A stretch of 64,000 nucleotides of DNA from NCBI RefSeq assembly GCF_947501225.1, contig NZ_CANMUW010000021.1:1-64000 (forward strand). The letters are read 5' to 3'. The translations under genes were made by a program, and so were the position numbers. The stretch is from an uncultured Shewanella sp. (lineage in GTDB: Bacteria > Pseudomonadota > Gammaproteobacteria > Enterobacterales > Shewanellaceae). The notes beneath the pieces are model-generated. The model saw only the letters and a list, made by a program, of their open reading frames with translations. It ran no database searches and was not told the DNA's origin. Positions 1 through 8,808 of this stretch are shown here, in pieces; within the stretch, counting starts at the first letter, position 1, and every line of letters starts with the position of its first letter.

Positions 1-393
1 CAGCACTCAGACCTGGCCGTTGCCGGGCTGAAAACCTATGTCTGCCCTATGCATCCACAAGAGACCAGCCATGAGGCAGGAAGTCGCTGCTCTATCTGTA
101 ATATGTTCCTCGTTGAGGAAGAATCAGATGAAGAGGGTCAGCACTCAGACCTGGCCGTTGCCGGGCTGAAAACCTATGTCTGCCCTATGCATCCACAAGA
201 GACCAGCCATGAGGCGGGAAGTCGCTGCTCTATCTGTAATATGTTCCTCGTTGAGGAAGAATCAGATGAAGAGGGTCAGCACTCAGACCTGGCCGTTGCC
301 GGGCTGAAAACCTATGTCTGCCCTATGCATCCACAAGAGACCAGCCATGAGGCGGGAAGTCGCTGCTCTATCTGTAATATGTTCCTCGTTGAG
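1..393 (+). repeat. In-frame 138-bp tandem repeat encoding metal-binding modules
   Basis: Three consecutive units begin at 1, 139 and 277; the last diverges after about 393. The period is exactly 138 bases, or 46 codons, so copy number can change without breaking the frame. The only difference I see between units is one base in the Gly-Ser linker segment (gaggcagg in unit 1, gaggcggg in units 2 and 3). Each unit encodes a CPMH motif and a CSICNM motif about 15 residues apart, followed by an acidic linker. The array may continue left of the window. Confidence 0.97.
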
Positions 394-1668
394 GAGGAGG
401 AAGAGGAGAAAGGTCACAAGGATCATTCAACCCATGATATGAGTACTGCAGGCGATGATCATTCGGCTCACAAACATCAACCCCAGGCGTCAAGGAGCCA
501 GGCTGATACCGTGTTTGACAGTGCAAAGCCTGCCCTTTTCGATGATGGTGCCAAAATAAAATATGTCTGCCCTATGCATGCCCATATCATCAGCGACGTG
601 CCGGACACATGCCCCATCTGCGGCATGAATCTGGAAAAGGTTGAAGTCGGTGGCAGCAGTCAGGAGATCCAGATAGATGTTTCCGGCAGCATGCAGCAGG
701 CACTGGCACTTAAGGTCGCCAGAGCCGAGAAAGATACACTATGGAAGTTTGTTCAAACCGTTGGCCAGATAGATTATGACGAGAGCCAGATAAACCATAT
801 CCATGCCCGGGTGAATGGCTGGATAGAGAAGCTAACGATCAAATCTGTCGGCGACAAGATTACCAAAGGGCAGCTGCTTTATGAGATCTACTCGCCCGAT
901 CTAATCAACGCCCAAGATGATTTCCTGCTAGCACAGGATACCTTCAAGCGTTCAGGAAACGATGCCAACTATAAAGACCTGGTGAGAAAAGCCGGGTTAC
1001 GTCTGGAGTTACTCGGGTTTAACAAGAGTCAGATAAAGGCTTTGGCGAAATCCAAGGAGACACAATATCGGGTGCCTTTTTATGCCAAGAGTGACGGTAT
1101 AGTAAAGGCGCTCTCGGTAAGAGATGGCATGTATATTCAACCATCGACAGAGGTGATGTCTGTCGTCGATCTGTCCAAGGTTTGGGTTATAGCCGATGTG
1201 TTTGAAAATGAGCAGAGCTGGCTTGAGGTAGGCCAGGAGGCTGAAGTCTCGGTACCGGCGATGGGTCTCAAGGGGATTGAGGGGCAGATTGACTATATCT
1301 ATCCGGAGCTCGATGCCGTGACCCGTAGTTTAAGGGTCAGGATCGTAGTGCAAAACAGCGATGTCGAACTAAGACCCAATACCCTGGCTAAGATCGATAT
1401 ATTTGGTGGTCCCAACACTGATACCTTAGTCATCCCCCAAGAGGCCCTGATTCAGACAGGAAAAGAGAACCGCGTCATCGTTAAGCTCGAAGACAACAGC
1501 TTCACCGCCCGTAAGGTGACGGTAGGCATGCTCAGCCAGGGGAAAGCTGAGATCAAAGAGGGCCTGAAAGAGGGTGAGCGCGTGGTAACTTCGGGGCAGT
1601 TTCTTCTCGATTCAGAGGCCAGCCTCAAGGGCAGCCTTATGCGCCTCAGCAGCGGCCACCAGCACTAA
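1..1668 (+). CDS. cusB: Cus-type RND efflux periplasmic adaptor with tandem metal-binding modules (5' end outside window)
   Basis: Periplasmic adaptor (membrane fusion protein) of a heavy-metal RND pump, linking the inner-membrane pump to an outer-membrane channel. The reading frame is open at base 1, so the start and signal peptide lie upstream. The visible N-terminal part is three near-identical 46-residue copies with CPMHP...CSICNM, then a His-rich stretch (about residues 135-160), then one canonical heavy-metal-binding module with CPMHA...CPICGM (about residues 188-212). The HlyD/CusB core follows: a barrel-sandwich hybrid and helical hairpin near residues 265-360 and a beta-barrel with the membrane-proximal part to residue 555. 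The cusA-like pump gene follows 95 bases downstream. Copper/silver is inferred from the pump family. The adaptor identity is certain; the metal specificity is less so. Confidence 0.93.
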   Translation, partial: QHSDLAVAGLKTYVCPMHPQETSHEAGSRCSICNMFLVEEESDEEGQHSDLAVAGLKTYVCPMHPQETSHEAGSRCSICNMFLVEEESDEEGQHSDLAVAGLKTYVCPMHPQETSHEAGSRCSICNMFLVEEEEEEKGHKDHSTHDMSTAGDDHSAHKHQPQASRSQADTVFDSAKPALFDDGAKIKYVCPMHAHIISDVPDTCPICGMNLEKVEVGGSSQEIQIDVSGSMQQALALKVARAEKDTLWKFVQTVGQIDYDESQINHIHARVNGWIEKLTIKSVGDKITKGQLLYEIYSPDLINAQDDFLLAQDTFKRSGNDANYKDLVRKAGLRLELLGFNKSQIKALAKSKETQYRVPFYAKSDGIVKALSVRDGMYIQPSTEVMSVVDLSKVWVIADVFENEQSWLEVGQEAEVSVPAMGLKGIEGQIDYIYPELDAVTRSLRVRIVVQNSDVELRPNTLAKIDIFGGPNTDTLVIPQEALIQTGKENRVIVKLEDNSFTARKVTVGMLSQGKAEIKEGLKEGERVVTSGQFLLDSEASLKGSLMRLSSGHQH

Positions 1669-1680
1669 GGGGGAGGATTT

Positions 1681-1764
1681 ATGCTTACAAATATCAGAGC
1701 TAAAACCTCTACTAACTGCGGCATGACAGTGTTTGCAACTTTGGATAATTGGAGGAGTAGATAA
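1681..1764 (+). CDS. Possible 27-residue peptide between the efflux adaptor and pump genes
   Basis: A short ATG frame (begins MLTNIRAK, ends DNWRSR) sits between the adaptor and pump genes. A very strong purine-rich ribosome binding site (GGGGGAGG at 1669-1676) precedes it directly, and its TAA stop overlaps the pump's ATG in the arrangement TAATG. It has no signal peptide and one Cys. It may be a translational coupling device or a remnant of a longer gene; I recognise no family. The ribosome binding site and overlap are visible; translation is inferred. Confidence 0.4.
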   Translation: MLTNIRAKTSTNCGMTVFATLDNWRSR

Positions 1765-4700
1765 TGCTTAAGAAAATTATCGAGGCCTCAATCAAACAGC
1801 GTCTCATGGTGTTGATCATCACGATAATGATCACCGCATGGGGCGTCCAGGAGCTGAGAAATACTCCGTTAGATGCCCTTCCGGATCTTTCCGATGTGCA
1901 GGTGATCATTAAAACCCCATTCCCCGGACAGGCACCAAAACTGGTCGAGGAGCAGGTGACTTACCCGTTATCCACTGCCATGCTCGCGGTTCCCGGTGCC
2001 AAGACCGTCCGTGGCTACTCCTTCTTCGGTGACTCTTACGTATATGTCATCTTCGAAGATGGTACCGACATCTATTGGGCCAGATCCCGGGTACTGGAGT
2101 ACCTGAACCAGGTCAGCAGCCGTTTACCCCAAGGTGTCCAACCCTCCCTGGGGCCTGACGCCTCCGGAGTTGGTTGGATCTTCGAATATGCCTTAGTGGA
2201 CAGATCCGGTAATTTAGATCTCTCCCAACTCAAAAGTCTGCAAGACTGGTATCTGAAACTGGAACTCCAGAGTGTTGCCGGAGTATCCGAAGTGGCCACG
2301 GTCGGTGGAATGGAGCAAACCTATCAGATAGTGATAGAGCCCGACAAATTAGCCATCTACCAACTTGATATCGCCTCGATTAAGAGTGCGATCGCCAAGT
2401 CGAATACCGAAGCCGGTGGCTCGGTTATCGAGATGGCCGAAGCCGAATACATGGTCCGGGCCAAAGGCTACCGGCAGACATTGGACGATTTCAGGGAGAT
2501 CCCCCTTGGAATAACCAGTCCATCCGGCACGCCTCTGCTACTTAAAGATGTGGCAACCATCCGCAAGGGGCCGGCATCCCGTCGCGGTATTGCCGAGCTC
2601 GACGGCGAAGGTGAAGTGGTCGGTGGCATTATCGTCATGCGTTATGGCGAGAATGCATTAGCGACTATCGAGGCGGTAAAGAGTAAGCTGGAGCAGCTTA
2701 AGTCTGGGCTTCCTGAAGGGGTAGAGATCATCCCGACCTACGACAGATCTCAGCTGATTGAAAGTTCGGTCGAAAACCTGCTCCACAAGGTCGTAGAGGA
2801 GATGTTTGTCGTCGGTTTGGTGTGCCTGCTTTTCCTGCTGCATGCCCGCTCGACGCTCGTTGCCGTGATCACTTTACCTCTGTCTATTCTCATCGCCTTT
2901 ATCGTGATGAACAAGATGGGAGTCAATGCCAATATTATGAGCCTGGGCGGCATAGCCATCGCTATCGGAGCCGTGGTCGACGGAGCCATCGTCATGATCG
3001 AGAATATGCATAAACACCTCGAACAATTCAAGGATGAGTATCAGCGCCCGCCTAACAATAGAGAGCATTGGAAGATAGTCACTGAGGCCTCCATCGAGGT
3101 CGGCCCGGCGCTGTTCTTCTCACTGTTAATCATTACCTTAAGCTTCGTACCCGTCTTTGCGCTTGAGGCCCAGGAGGGACGATTATTCAGCCCGCTGGCC
3201 TATACCAAGACCTTTGCCATGGCCGCAGCGGCGCTGCTTTCAATAACCTTAGTCCCCATACTTATGGGCTTCTTTATTCGAGGCAGGATCCCTAAGGAGA
3301 CCAGCAACCCCATCAGTAAGGTATTGATCGCCATCTACAAACCCTCACTGACTCTGGTTTTGAGATTTCCCAAAATCACTCTTCTTGTCGCCGTCATCAC
3401 CCTGGTCAGCGCCTGGTATCCTCTCAATAACTTAGGCAGTGAGTTTATGCCGGAGCTCGAGGAGGGCGATCTGCTCTATATGCCTACCGCACTGCCGGGG
3501 ATCAGTGCCAGTAAGGCCGCAGAGATATTGCAGCAAACCGACCGTCTGATTAAGACGGTACCCGAAGTCAAGCGGGTATTCGGCAAGGTCGGCAGGGCCG
3601 AAACGGCTACGGATCCGGCGCCGCTGACAATGCTTGAAACCACCATAATGTTGAATCCGAGAGATGAGTGGCGGGAGGGTGTCACGCTGCAAGATATTAT
3701 CGACCAGCTGCAACAGACGGTAAAGGTTCCCGGCCTGACCAATGCCTGGGTTCAACCCATCAAGACCCGCATCGATATGCTCTCTACCGGTATCAAGACA
3801 CCGGTTGGCATCAAGATAACCGGGGCCGATGTGGATGAGCTGCAGAAAATTGGTACCAACATAGAAGGCATACTCAGTAAGCTGCCCAATACCAAGTCGG
3901 CCTATGCCGAACGCGTGGGCGGCGGGCGGTACGTAGATATCACGCCCAAGCTTGATGTGGCTTCCCGCTACGACATGACACTCACCGACATACAGGATGT
4001 GGTTCGTTATGCCATCGGCGGCATGGAGATAGGTGAGTCGGTACAGGGCGCGGAGCGGTATCCGATTAACCTGCGCTACCCCAGAGAGCTCAGGGATAAT
4101 ATCGAGAAGCTCAGGGAGCTCCCGGTGATCACCAAGACGGGACACTATCTGCCACTGCGTAACTTAGCCGATATAGAGATCACCGATGGGGCTCCTATGC
4201 TCAAGAGTGAAAACGGACGCCTGATATCCTGGGTATTTGTGGATATTGAGGGCACCTCGATTGGCGAGTATATCGATGAGGCCAAGCAGGCTCTGGATAG
4301 CGAACTCACCGTACCTCCCAGATATAGCTATGGTTTCGCTGGCCAATATGAGTATATGCAGAGAGTCGACGCCAAACTGAAAAAGGTGATACCTATGGCA
4401 CTCGGCGTTATCTTCATTCTACTTATGATGACCTTCGGCTCGACACTACAGGCAGGGATCATCATGCTCAGCCTGCCGTTTGCCTTGGTTGGCAGCACTT
4501 GGCTGCTCTACGCCCTGGAGTACAACATGTCCGTTGCCGTCGCTGTGGGTATGATTGCGCTGGCCGGGGTTGCGGCAGAGTTCGGGGTGGTGATGTTGGT
4601 CTACCTGAATAATGCCATCAAGCACAGGAAGGAGACGGGCGGCTATGAGTCAGTCATAGATCTGAAGGAGGCCTTGATCGAAGGTGCTGTCATGCGCATT

Positions 4701-4901
4701 CGCCCCAAAGCCATGACCGTCGCCACCATCTTCTTCGGACTCCTGCCCATCATGTGGGGAGCGGGCTCGGGCAATGATGTGATGCAGAAGATTGCCGCAC
4801 CTATGATAGGCGGCATGATCACCGCGCCCCTGTTATCTCTTTTCGTGCTGCCGGCTCTGTACCTGCTGATTTACGGTAGAAAGCTAAACTCCACACAGTA
4901 A
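1764..4901 (+). CDS. cusA: Heavy-metal efflux RND pump, CusA type
   Basis: Inner-membrane proton-driven RND transporter that exports metal ions with the adaptor encoded upstream. At 1045 residues it has the family's usual length. It shows the expected order: N-terminal TM1, a large periplasmic porter loop, TM2-6 (about residues 340-540), a second periplasmic loop and TM8-12 at the C-terminus. The late segment AGVAAEFGVVMLVYL matches the CusA (Cu/Ag) branch rather than the CzcA (Zn/Co/Cd) branch as I remember them. The start at 1764 has GGAGGAG eight bases upstream. A bidirectional terminator follows. No outer-membrane cusC-like gene lies downstream, so it would be upstream of the window or elsewhere. 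Confidence 0.95.
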   Translation: MLKKIIEASIKQRLMVLIITIMITAWGVQELRNTPLDALPDLSDVQVIIKTPFPGQAPKLVEEQVTYPLSTAMLAVPGAKTVRGYSFFGDSYVYVIFEDGTDIYWARSRVLEYLNQVSSRLPQGVQPSLGPDASGVGWIFEYALVDRSGNLDLSQLKSLQDWYLKLELQSVAGVSEVATVGGMEQTYQIVIEPDKLAIYQLDIASIKSAIAKSNTEAGGSVIEMAEAEYMVRAKGYRQTLDDFREIPLGITSPSGTPLLLKDVATIRKGPASRRGIAELDGEGEVVGGIIVMRYGENALATIEAVKSKLEQLKSGLPEGVEIIPTYDRSQLIESSVENLLHKVVEEMFVVGLVCLLFLLHARSTLVAVITLPLSILIAFIVMNKMGVNANIMSLGGIAIAIGAVVDGAIVMIENMHKHLEQFKDEYQRPPNNREHWKIVTEASIEVGPALFFSLLIITLSFVPVFALEAQEGRLFSPLAYTKTFAMAAAALLSITLVPILMGFFIRGRIPKETSNPISKVLIAIYKPSLTLVLRFPKITLLVAVITLVSAWYPLNNLGSEFMPELEEGDLLYMPTALPGISASKAAEILQQTDRLIKTVPEVKRVFGKVGRAETATDPAPLTMLETTIMLNPRDEWREGVTLQDIIDQLQQTVKVPGLTNAWVQPIKTRIDMLSTGIKTPVGIKITGADVDELQKIGTNIEGILSKLPNTKSAYAERVGGGRYVDITPKLDVASRYDMTLTDIQDVVRYAIGGMEIGESVQGAERYPINLRYPRELRDNIEKLRELPVITKTGHYLPLRNLADIEITDGAPMLKSENGRLISWVFVDIEGTSIGEYIDEAKQALDSELTVPPRYSYGFAGQYEYMQRVDAKLKKVIPMALGVIFILLMMTFGSTLQAGIIMLSLPFALVGSTWLLYALEYNMSVAVAVGMIALAGVAAEFGVVMLVYLNNAIKHRKETGGYESVIDLKEALIEGAVMRIRPKAMTVATIFFGLLPIMWGAGSGNDVMQKIAAPMIGGMITAPLLSLFVLPALYLLIYGRKLNSTQ

Positions 4902-4951
4902 CATCAACCACTATTACGCCAGTCGATAAAGATGTTGATTGAGTAGAAAAA

Positions 4952-4980
4952 CACAGCCCATTACCGGGCTGTGCTTTTCT
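4952..4980. terminator. Bidirectional terminator between cusA and the chemoreceptor gene
   Basis: An 8-bp stem, CACAGCCC (4952-4959) with GGGCTGTG (4966-4973), loop ATTACC, has a T-run on the right (CTTTTCTT) and an A-run on the left. It can therefore stop transcription from both convergent genes. Confidence 0.85.
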
Positions 4981-5002
4981 TATCTAACAAATTACCTCTC
5001 AC

Positions 5003-7036
5003 TCATAAACGAAATCGCTTTACACTGCGTGTGAGGGAACGTGCCAGCTCATTAACCTCTGCACTGCGTTCGGCCACCCCGCTCGCCTCCCGGGCATTCT
5101 GATTAGCAGTATTGAGGGTTTCCCCCATACTGACCTCGATATTCTGGCTATCGGCTAACTGATCATCTGCGACCTGGGCAATATGTTTACTCATCTGCTC
5201 AATCGTACTCAGAGAGGTATCCATATGTTCGATCGCTGCCCTCAGCTCCCGGCTCTGGATGACGCACTGTGCCGCTGTAGACTGTCCAACAGAGATAGAG
5301 TCGGCAACCGATTCGGTTTCCTGCTGCAGTGCAGTGATCGTGGTCTGTATCTCTGCGGCAGACTCCTGTGTACGCATGGCCAGAGTTCTCACCTCATCGG
5401 CTACCACCGCAAAACCTCTGCCATGTTCGCCCGCTCTGGCCGACTCAATGGCCGCGTTCAGAGCAAGCAGATTGGTCTGCTCGGCAATCCCGACAATCGT
5501 ATCTAAGATCCCACCGATATTTTTGCTGTGATGACTCAACCTGGACATCACCTCCACCGACTCACTGAGTCCATTAGACAGACTTTGAATCGTTTCGCTG
5601 TTAGTAGCCGCTATTCCCTTAATTTCACGGCTACTCACCGATGCCTGAGTCACATTATCGGCGGTCGTGTCGGCCTCATTTTTTACCACTGTCGAACTCG
5701 AGAACAGCTGCTCCGCTCTAACCCTGACGCTTTCCACCCGCTCGATCTGTTCGGCGGCGACAGATGCAATACGCTGGCTCTGTTGATTTGACGCTAAAGC
5801 CGAGCCATCCAGAGAGTGCGCATTCTCACTAATCTCATTGAGCAGCTGAGTCAGATCCTGCGACAGCTTGTTAATGTTATCGGTCAAGGTTCCAAACTCA
5901 TCATCCGTCTTTTTGGTGATACGTTGAGACAGATCCCCATCGGCAATACGCGCCAGTGCCTGATTCACCGACTGAAGGGGACCCAACATGGCTCTTGAGG
6001 TAACGATTGAGATGAAGCTCGCCATCAATACAAACACCATTGCGAGTATAACGGCTAACGTTTCACCGGCGGAGATCTTCTCCTTCGCCGTTGCCTGCAG
6101 TTGAACCAGCCGTTGGTCGGCTAGATTTGCCAGTAGATCGAGTTGCTCGTAACTGGCCGTGAAACTCATCTCCGCCTTAGCGTAAGTCTCCTGCGCCAGG
6201 GCGTCCTGGGCTATAATGCGGTGCTGCAACAGGTACAGCTCTCCCGGTTGCAGCAGGTAGTGTTTCAACCGGTCAATTTTCTGGGAAAACGCATCCATGG
6301 TGGCTTGAATGTTCAGAGGTTCGGCTTGTCTTCTTAAAAAGTCGAAGTTGGTTGTCAGGTTACTCATTAAGAAACCGATATCTTCCTGATGGGCCGTCAC
6401 ACCTTCCGCCATATCGACCCGGGTCAGGCCGGACATGGTGTTGCCCATGGTGAACAGCATATCGTCAATACGGGTGCCGGTACCGATCACCTCCTCCAGT
6501 AAACGCGCCTCTTGTGGAGCCGAAATAAGCTCCAGATCCAACATCAGATTACTCGCTTCGAAGCGATTACTCTCAAACTCCTGGTAGCGCTCCTGAAATC
6601 TGACGGCAGCCTCGATAATGGACAGCTTAGCTTCAAACAGTTTATTACTCTCCTCAAGAAATTGTCGAAACTCCACCTCCGCCAACTCCAGAGACTTGAG
6701 CATCTTGCTCTGATCTAAGACCTTGCCCTTAAGCCTGGACAGATCCGCATCATAGTTAGCTTGCAGCTGGCTAAATTGGTTCTGACTGCGGTTCAGCTCT
6801 GGTCGAGTCTTGAGAGTATTAGCTACGGCAAGCAGCTTGACCATCTTCAGGAGTGTTAACTGCAGGGCATGACTTTGTTTTAGCACCGGAACGGCCAAAG
6901 TCTCAACATCTTGATTTGCAATGTTGATCCTGCTGAGAGAGTAATAAAAGAAGCTGCTACCTGCTATAAGGAGCACGCCGATGGCACTAAAGCCGAAAGT
7001 GATTTTTTGCCGAATGCTAAACTGAAAATTCATCAT
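5003..7036 (-). CDS. Methyl-accepting chemotaxis protein
   Basis: Transmembrane chemoreceptor. There is an N-terminal TM (about residues 12-32), a long mainly helical periplasmic region (to about 330), a second TM (about 332-352), a HAMP domain with the typical DGDLSQRI segment (about 370-410), and a cytoplasmic signalling domain whose tip reads GIAEQTNLLALNAAIESARAGE (here in two overlapping stretches). The C-terminus has no NWETF-like tether. I place the start at ATG 7036 (MMNFQ); a TTG six bases upstream is possible but sits too close to the AGG ribosome binding site. It stands alone, so its ligand cannot be inferred. Confidence 0.93.
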   Translation of the reverse strand: MMNFQFSIRQKITFGFSAIGVLLIAGSSFFYYSLSRINIANQDVETLAVPVLKQSHALQLTLLKMVKLLAVANTLKTRPELNRSQNQFSQLQANYDADLSRLKGKVLDQSKMLKSLELAEVEFRQFLEESNKLFEAKLSIIEAAVRFQERYQEFESNRFEASNLMLDLELISAPQEARLLEEVIGTGTRIDDMLFTMGNTMSGLTRVDMAEGVTAHQEDIGFLMSNLTTNFDFLRRQAEPLNIQATMDAFSQKIDRLKHYLLQPGELYLLQHRIIAQDALAQETYAKAEMSFTASYEQLDLLANLADQRLVQLQATAKEKISAGETLAVILAMVFVLMASFISIVTSRAMLGPLQSVNQALARIADGDLSQRITKKTDDEFGTLTDNINKLSQDLTQLLNEISENAHSLDGSALASNQQSQRIASVAAEQIERVESVRVRAEQLFSSSTVVKNEADTTADNVTQASVSSREIKGIAATNSETIQSLSNGLSESVEVMSRLSHHSKNIGGILDTIVGIAEQTNLLALNAAIESARAGEHGRGFAVVADEVRTLAMRTQESAAEIQTTITALQQETESVADSISVGQSTAAQCVIQSRELRAAIEHMDTSLSTIEQMSKHIAQVADDQLADSQNIEVSMGETLNTANQNAREASGVAERSAEVNELARSLTRSVKRFRL

Positions 7037-7173
7037 AGACAAGCCTAATTAAAACGCACTCAATCCAAAGCCTGAACGGCACTACTCAACCTGAGTTCAG
7101 ACTCTTTAGTAAGCAACTGAATTTAAGTTTAGCGCAATTTCTCCCCTTCAATACGCCGGGGCAATTAAGCTTT

Positions 7174-7962
7174 TCACGTGTTAAGGGCAATCACAGAGAA
7201 AACACCTCCCTGAGGATCCTTGATAACGGCAAAACGACCCACTTTTGGAATGTTGGTGGGAGGAACACAGATCTTACCTCCGATCTTGGTCGCCTTTACC
7301 ACAGTCTCGTCACAGTCGGCCACGGTGAAGTAGAGCATCCAATGAGGATCGATATCCCCCCACTCCTCAGTCATCTCCATCATGCCACCAAAAGGCTCTC
7401 CATCCACTAACCACTCTGTATATTCAAAACCCGGTATATCGCCGGGTTGAACTTTCCAGTCTAATATTTTTGGATAAAACTGTTTTGCAAGTCCGGTATT
7501 CCGGCAGGCTAACTCTACCCAACAAAGTGTGCCGCTCTCACCCCTTCTCCTCGCGCCGATATGCTCACCCGCCTGCCATATCGCAAATTTTGCCCCTTGT
7601 GGATCTCTGAGTAATGCCATTCTCCCCGCCGTACCGACATCATGTGGCCCAAGCAACAACTCCCCGCCATTGGACCTGGCTAACGCTATGGTGGCATCGA
7701 CGCTATCGACGGCAAAATAGACGGTCCAGTTAGTCGGTATCCCCTGCTCACTCATCTCTGCCGGCATCTGATAAGCAGCACCTATCTCATCACTTTCTTC
7801 CCCGAGTACCAGGTTGAACATGGTATATACCCCATCGGGAATTGGCATATCCTGCAGACTCCAACCTAACAATTCACTATAAAATTGCTTCCCCGCATTT
7901 GCATCGTGACTGGCGAGTTCCACCCAACAAGGGAGGCCTTGGGCATATCGTTCGACTTTCAT
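7174..7962 (-). CDS. Two-domain VOC (glyoxalase/bleomycin resistance-like) protein
   Basis: Cytoplasmic protein with two vicinal-oxygen-chelate units in tandem, about residues 5-118 and 130-258. Each opens with an LPCWVELA or TLCWVELA strand and ends with a DPQGAKFAIWQ or DPQGGVFSVI strand. This internal duplication is typical of the family often labelled CFP-30-like or 'glyoxalase/bleomycin resistance'. The substrate is unknown. I chose ATG 7962 (MKVERYAQG) because AAGGTG lies about seven bases upstream; a longer start at 8007 adds 15 residues with no domain content. It has no obvious operon partner. Confidence 0.88.
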   Translation of the reverse strand: MKVERYAQGLPCWVELASHDANAGKQFYSELLGWSLQDMPIPDGVYTMFNLVLGEESDEIGAAYQMPAEMSEQGIPTNWTVYFAVDSVDATIALARSNGGELLLGPHDVGTAGRMALLRDPQGAKFAIWQAGEHIGARRRGESGTLCWVELACRNTGLAKQFYPKILDWKVQPGDIPGFEYTEWLVDGEPFGGMMEMTEEWGDIDPHWMLYFTVADCDETVVKATKIGGKICVPPTNIPKVGRFAVIKDPQGGVFSVIALNT

Positions 7963-8179
7963 AAACAGCACCTTTGGCTGATGAATAGAAACAACAGATG
8001 TTCGCATCTAACTGAATTTAGTTAAGCTTGTTTTATGATTTCTGTCTATGCTAGATGCAATTATAGTTACTCCTTCTGCCCGCTAAAGTGGATAAACAGT
8101 CGTCCAAGCCATAGTCGCCCCGCAGAAAATTGATAGCTGTAGTACCTCAGGATGAAGAGCGCGATATCAAGGAGAACCT

Positions 8180-8593
8180 ATGTCATTGACTCAAAAACAG
8201 ATCCTTTTAGTGCAACACTCATTTTCCCTGGTCGAGCCCATAGCCGATCAGGCAGCCGACATTTTTTATGGGGCACTTTTTAAAATAGATCCCTCACTCA
8301 AACCACTTTTCAAAAGCAATATAAAACTGCAGGGACGTAAGCTGATGGCAATGTTAAAGGCAGCCGTAGATGGATTAAACGACCTGGATGCTTTAGTACC
8401 TGCTCTGAAACAGTTAGCGCAGAGGCACAATGGCTACGGCACCAAAAGAAGCCACTTCACTCCGGTGGGAAACGCATTACTCTTCACCTTGAAAACCGGT
8501 TTGGGAGAAGCCTATACAGAGGAGGTAAGACAGGCGTGGATCACGGTCATTCACCTGGTTGCCGACACGATGAAGCCAGAGATCACTGAGTAA
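8180..8593 (+). CDS. Single-domain bacterial globin
   Basis: A 137-residue protein with the three-over-three globin pattern of Vitreoscilla-type haemoglobin and the flavohaemoglobin heme domain. The N-terminus MSLTQKQILLVQHSF is the A helix. FKIDPSLKPLF is the B-C region, and LAQRHNGYGTKRSHFTPVG carries the proximal F-helix His (in QRH, about residue 83). The C-terminal FAD/NAD reductase of flavohaemoglobins is absent. Likely roles are oxygen or nitric oxide binding, but no neighbour points to one. The ribosome binding site is AAGGAG at about 8169-8174. Confidence 0.88.
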   Translation: MSLTQKQILLVQHSFSLVEPIADQAADIFYGALFKIDPSLKPLFKSNIKLQGRKLMAMLKAAVDGLNDLDALVPALKQLAQRHNGYGTKRSHFTPVGNALLFTLKTGLGEAYTEEVRQAWITVIHLVADTMKPEITE

Positions 8594-8679
8594 TAATCAA
8601 ACTGCTATTAAAAACAAAATAAACTCCATATACTGCTTTATATATAGGGGAAATATGTCGTCTTATATCTCTGTCCTAT

Positions 8680-8749
8680 ATAGCCAAACGACCTCAAAAA
8701 TGCAGGAGTCTGTAGCTCTGAAACGAGCATTTTGAAGTGGCTTGGGGAT
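8680..8749. repeat. Imperfect palindromic intergenic element (REP-like)
   Basis: Two arms of about 23-24 bases, 8680-8703 and 8727-8749, are imperfect inverted copies of each other: the left ends CCTCAAAAATGC and the right begins GCATTTTGAAGTGG. They are separated by about 23 bases. No coding frame spans it. It resembles the palindromic intergenic repeats scattered in many Shewanella genomes, but multiplicity cannot be judged here because I see only this copy. Confidence 0.5.
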
Positions 8750-8808
8750 AACTAAAAGGCTTAGCTCGCACTAGAAATTCAATAAAGGTCGAGCCTGATT
8801 GTGGATAC

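Noticed and set aside
3432..4145. A 237-codon open frame on the minus strand inside cusA
   Set aside because: It lies wholly antisense to a well-conserved pump gene and shows no domain or ribosome binding site. It is a by-product of codon bias.
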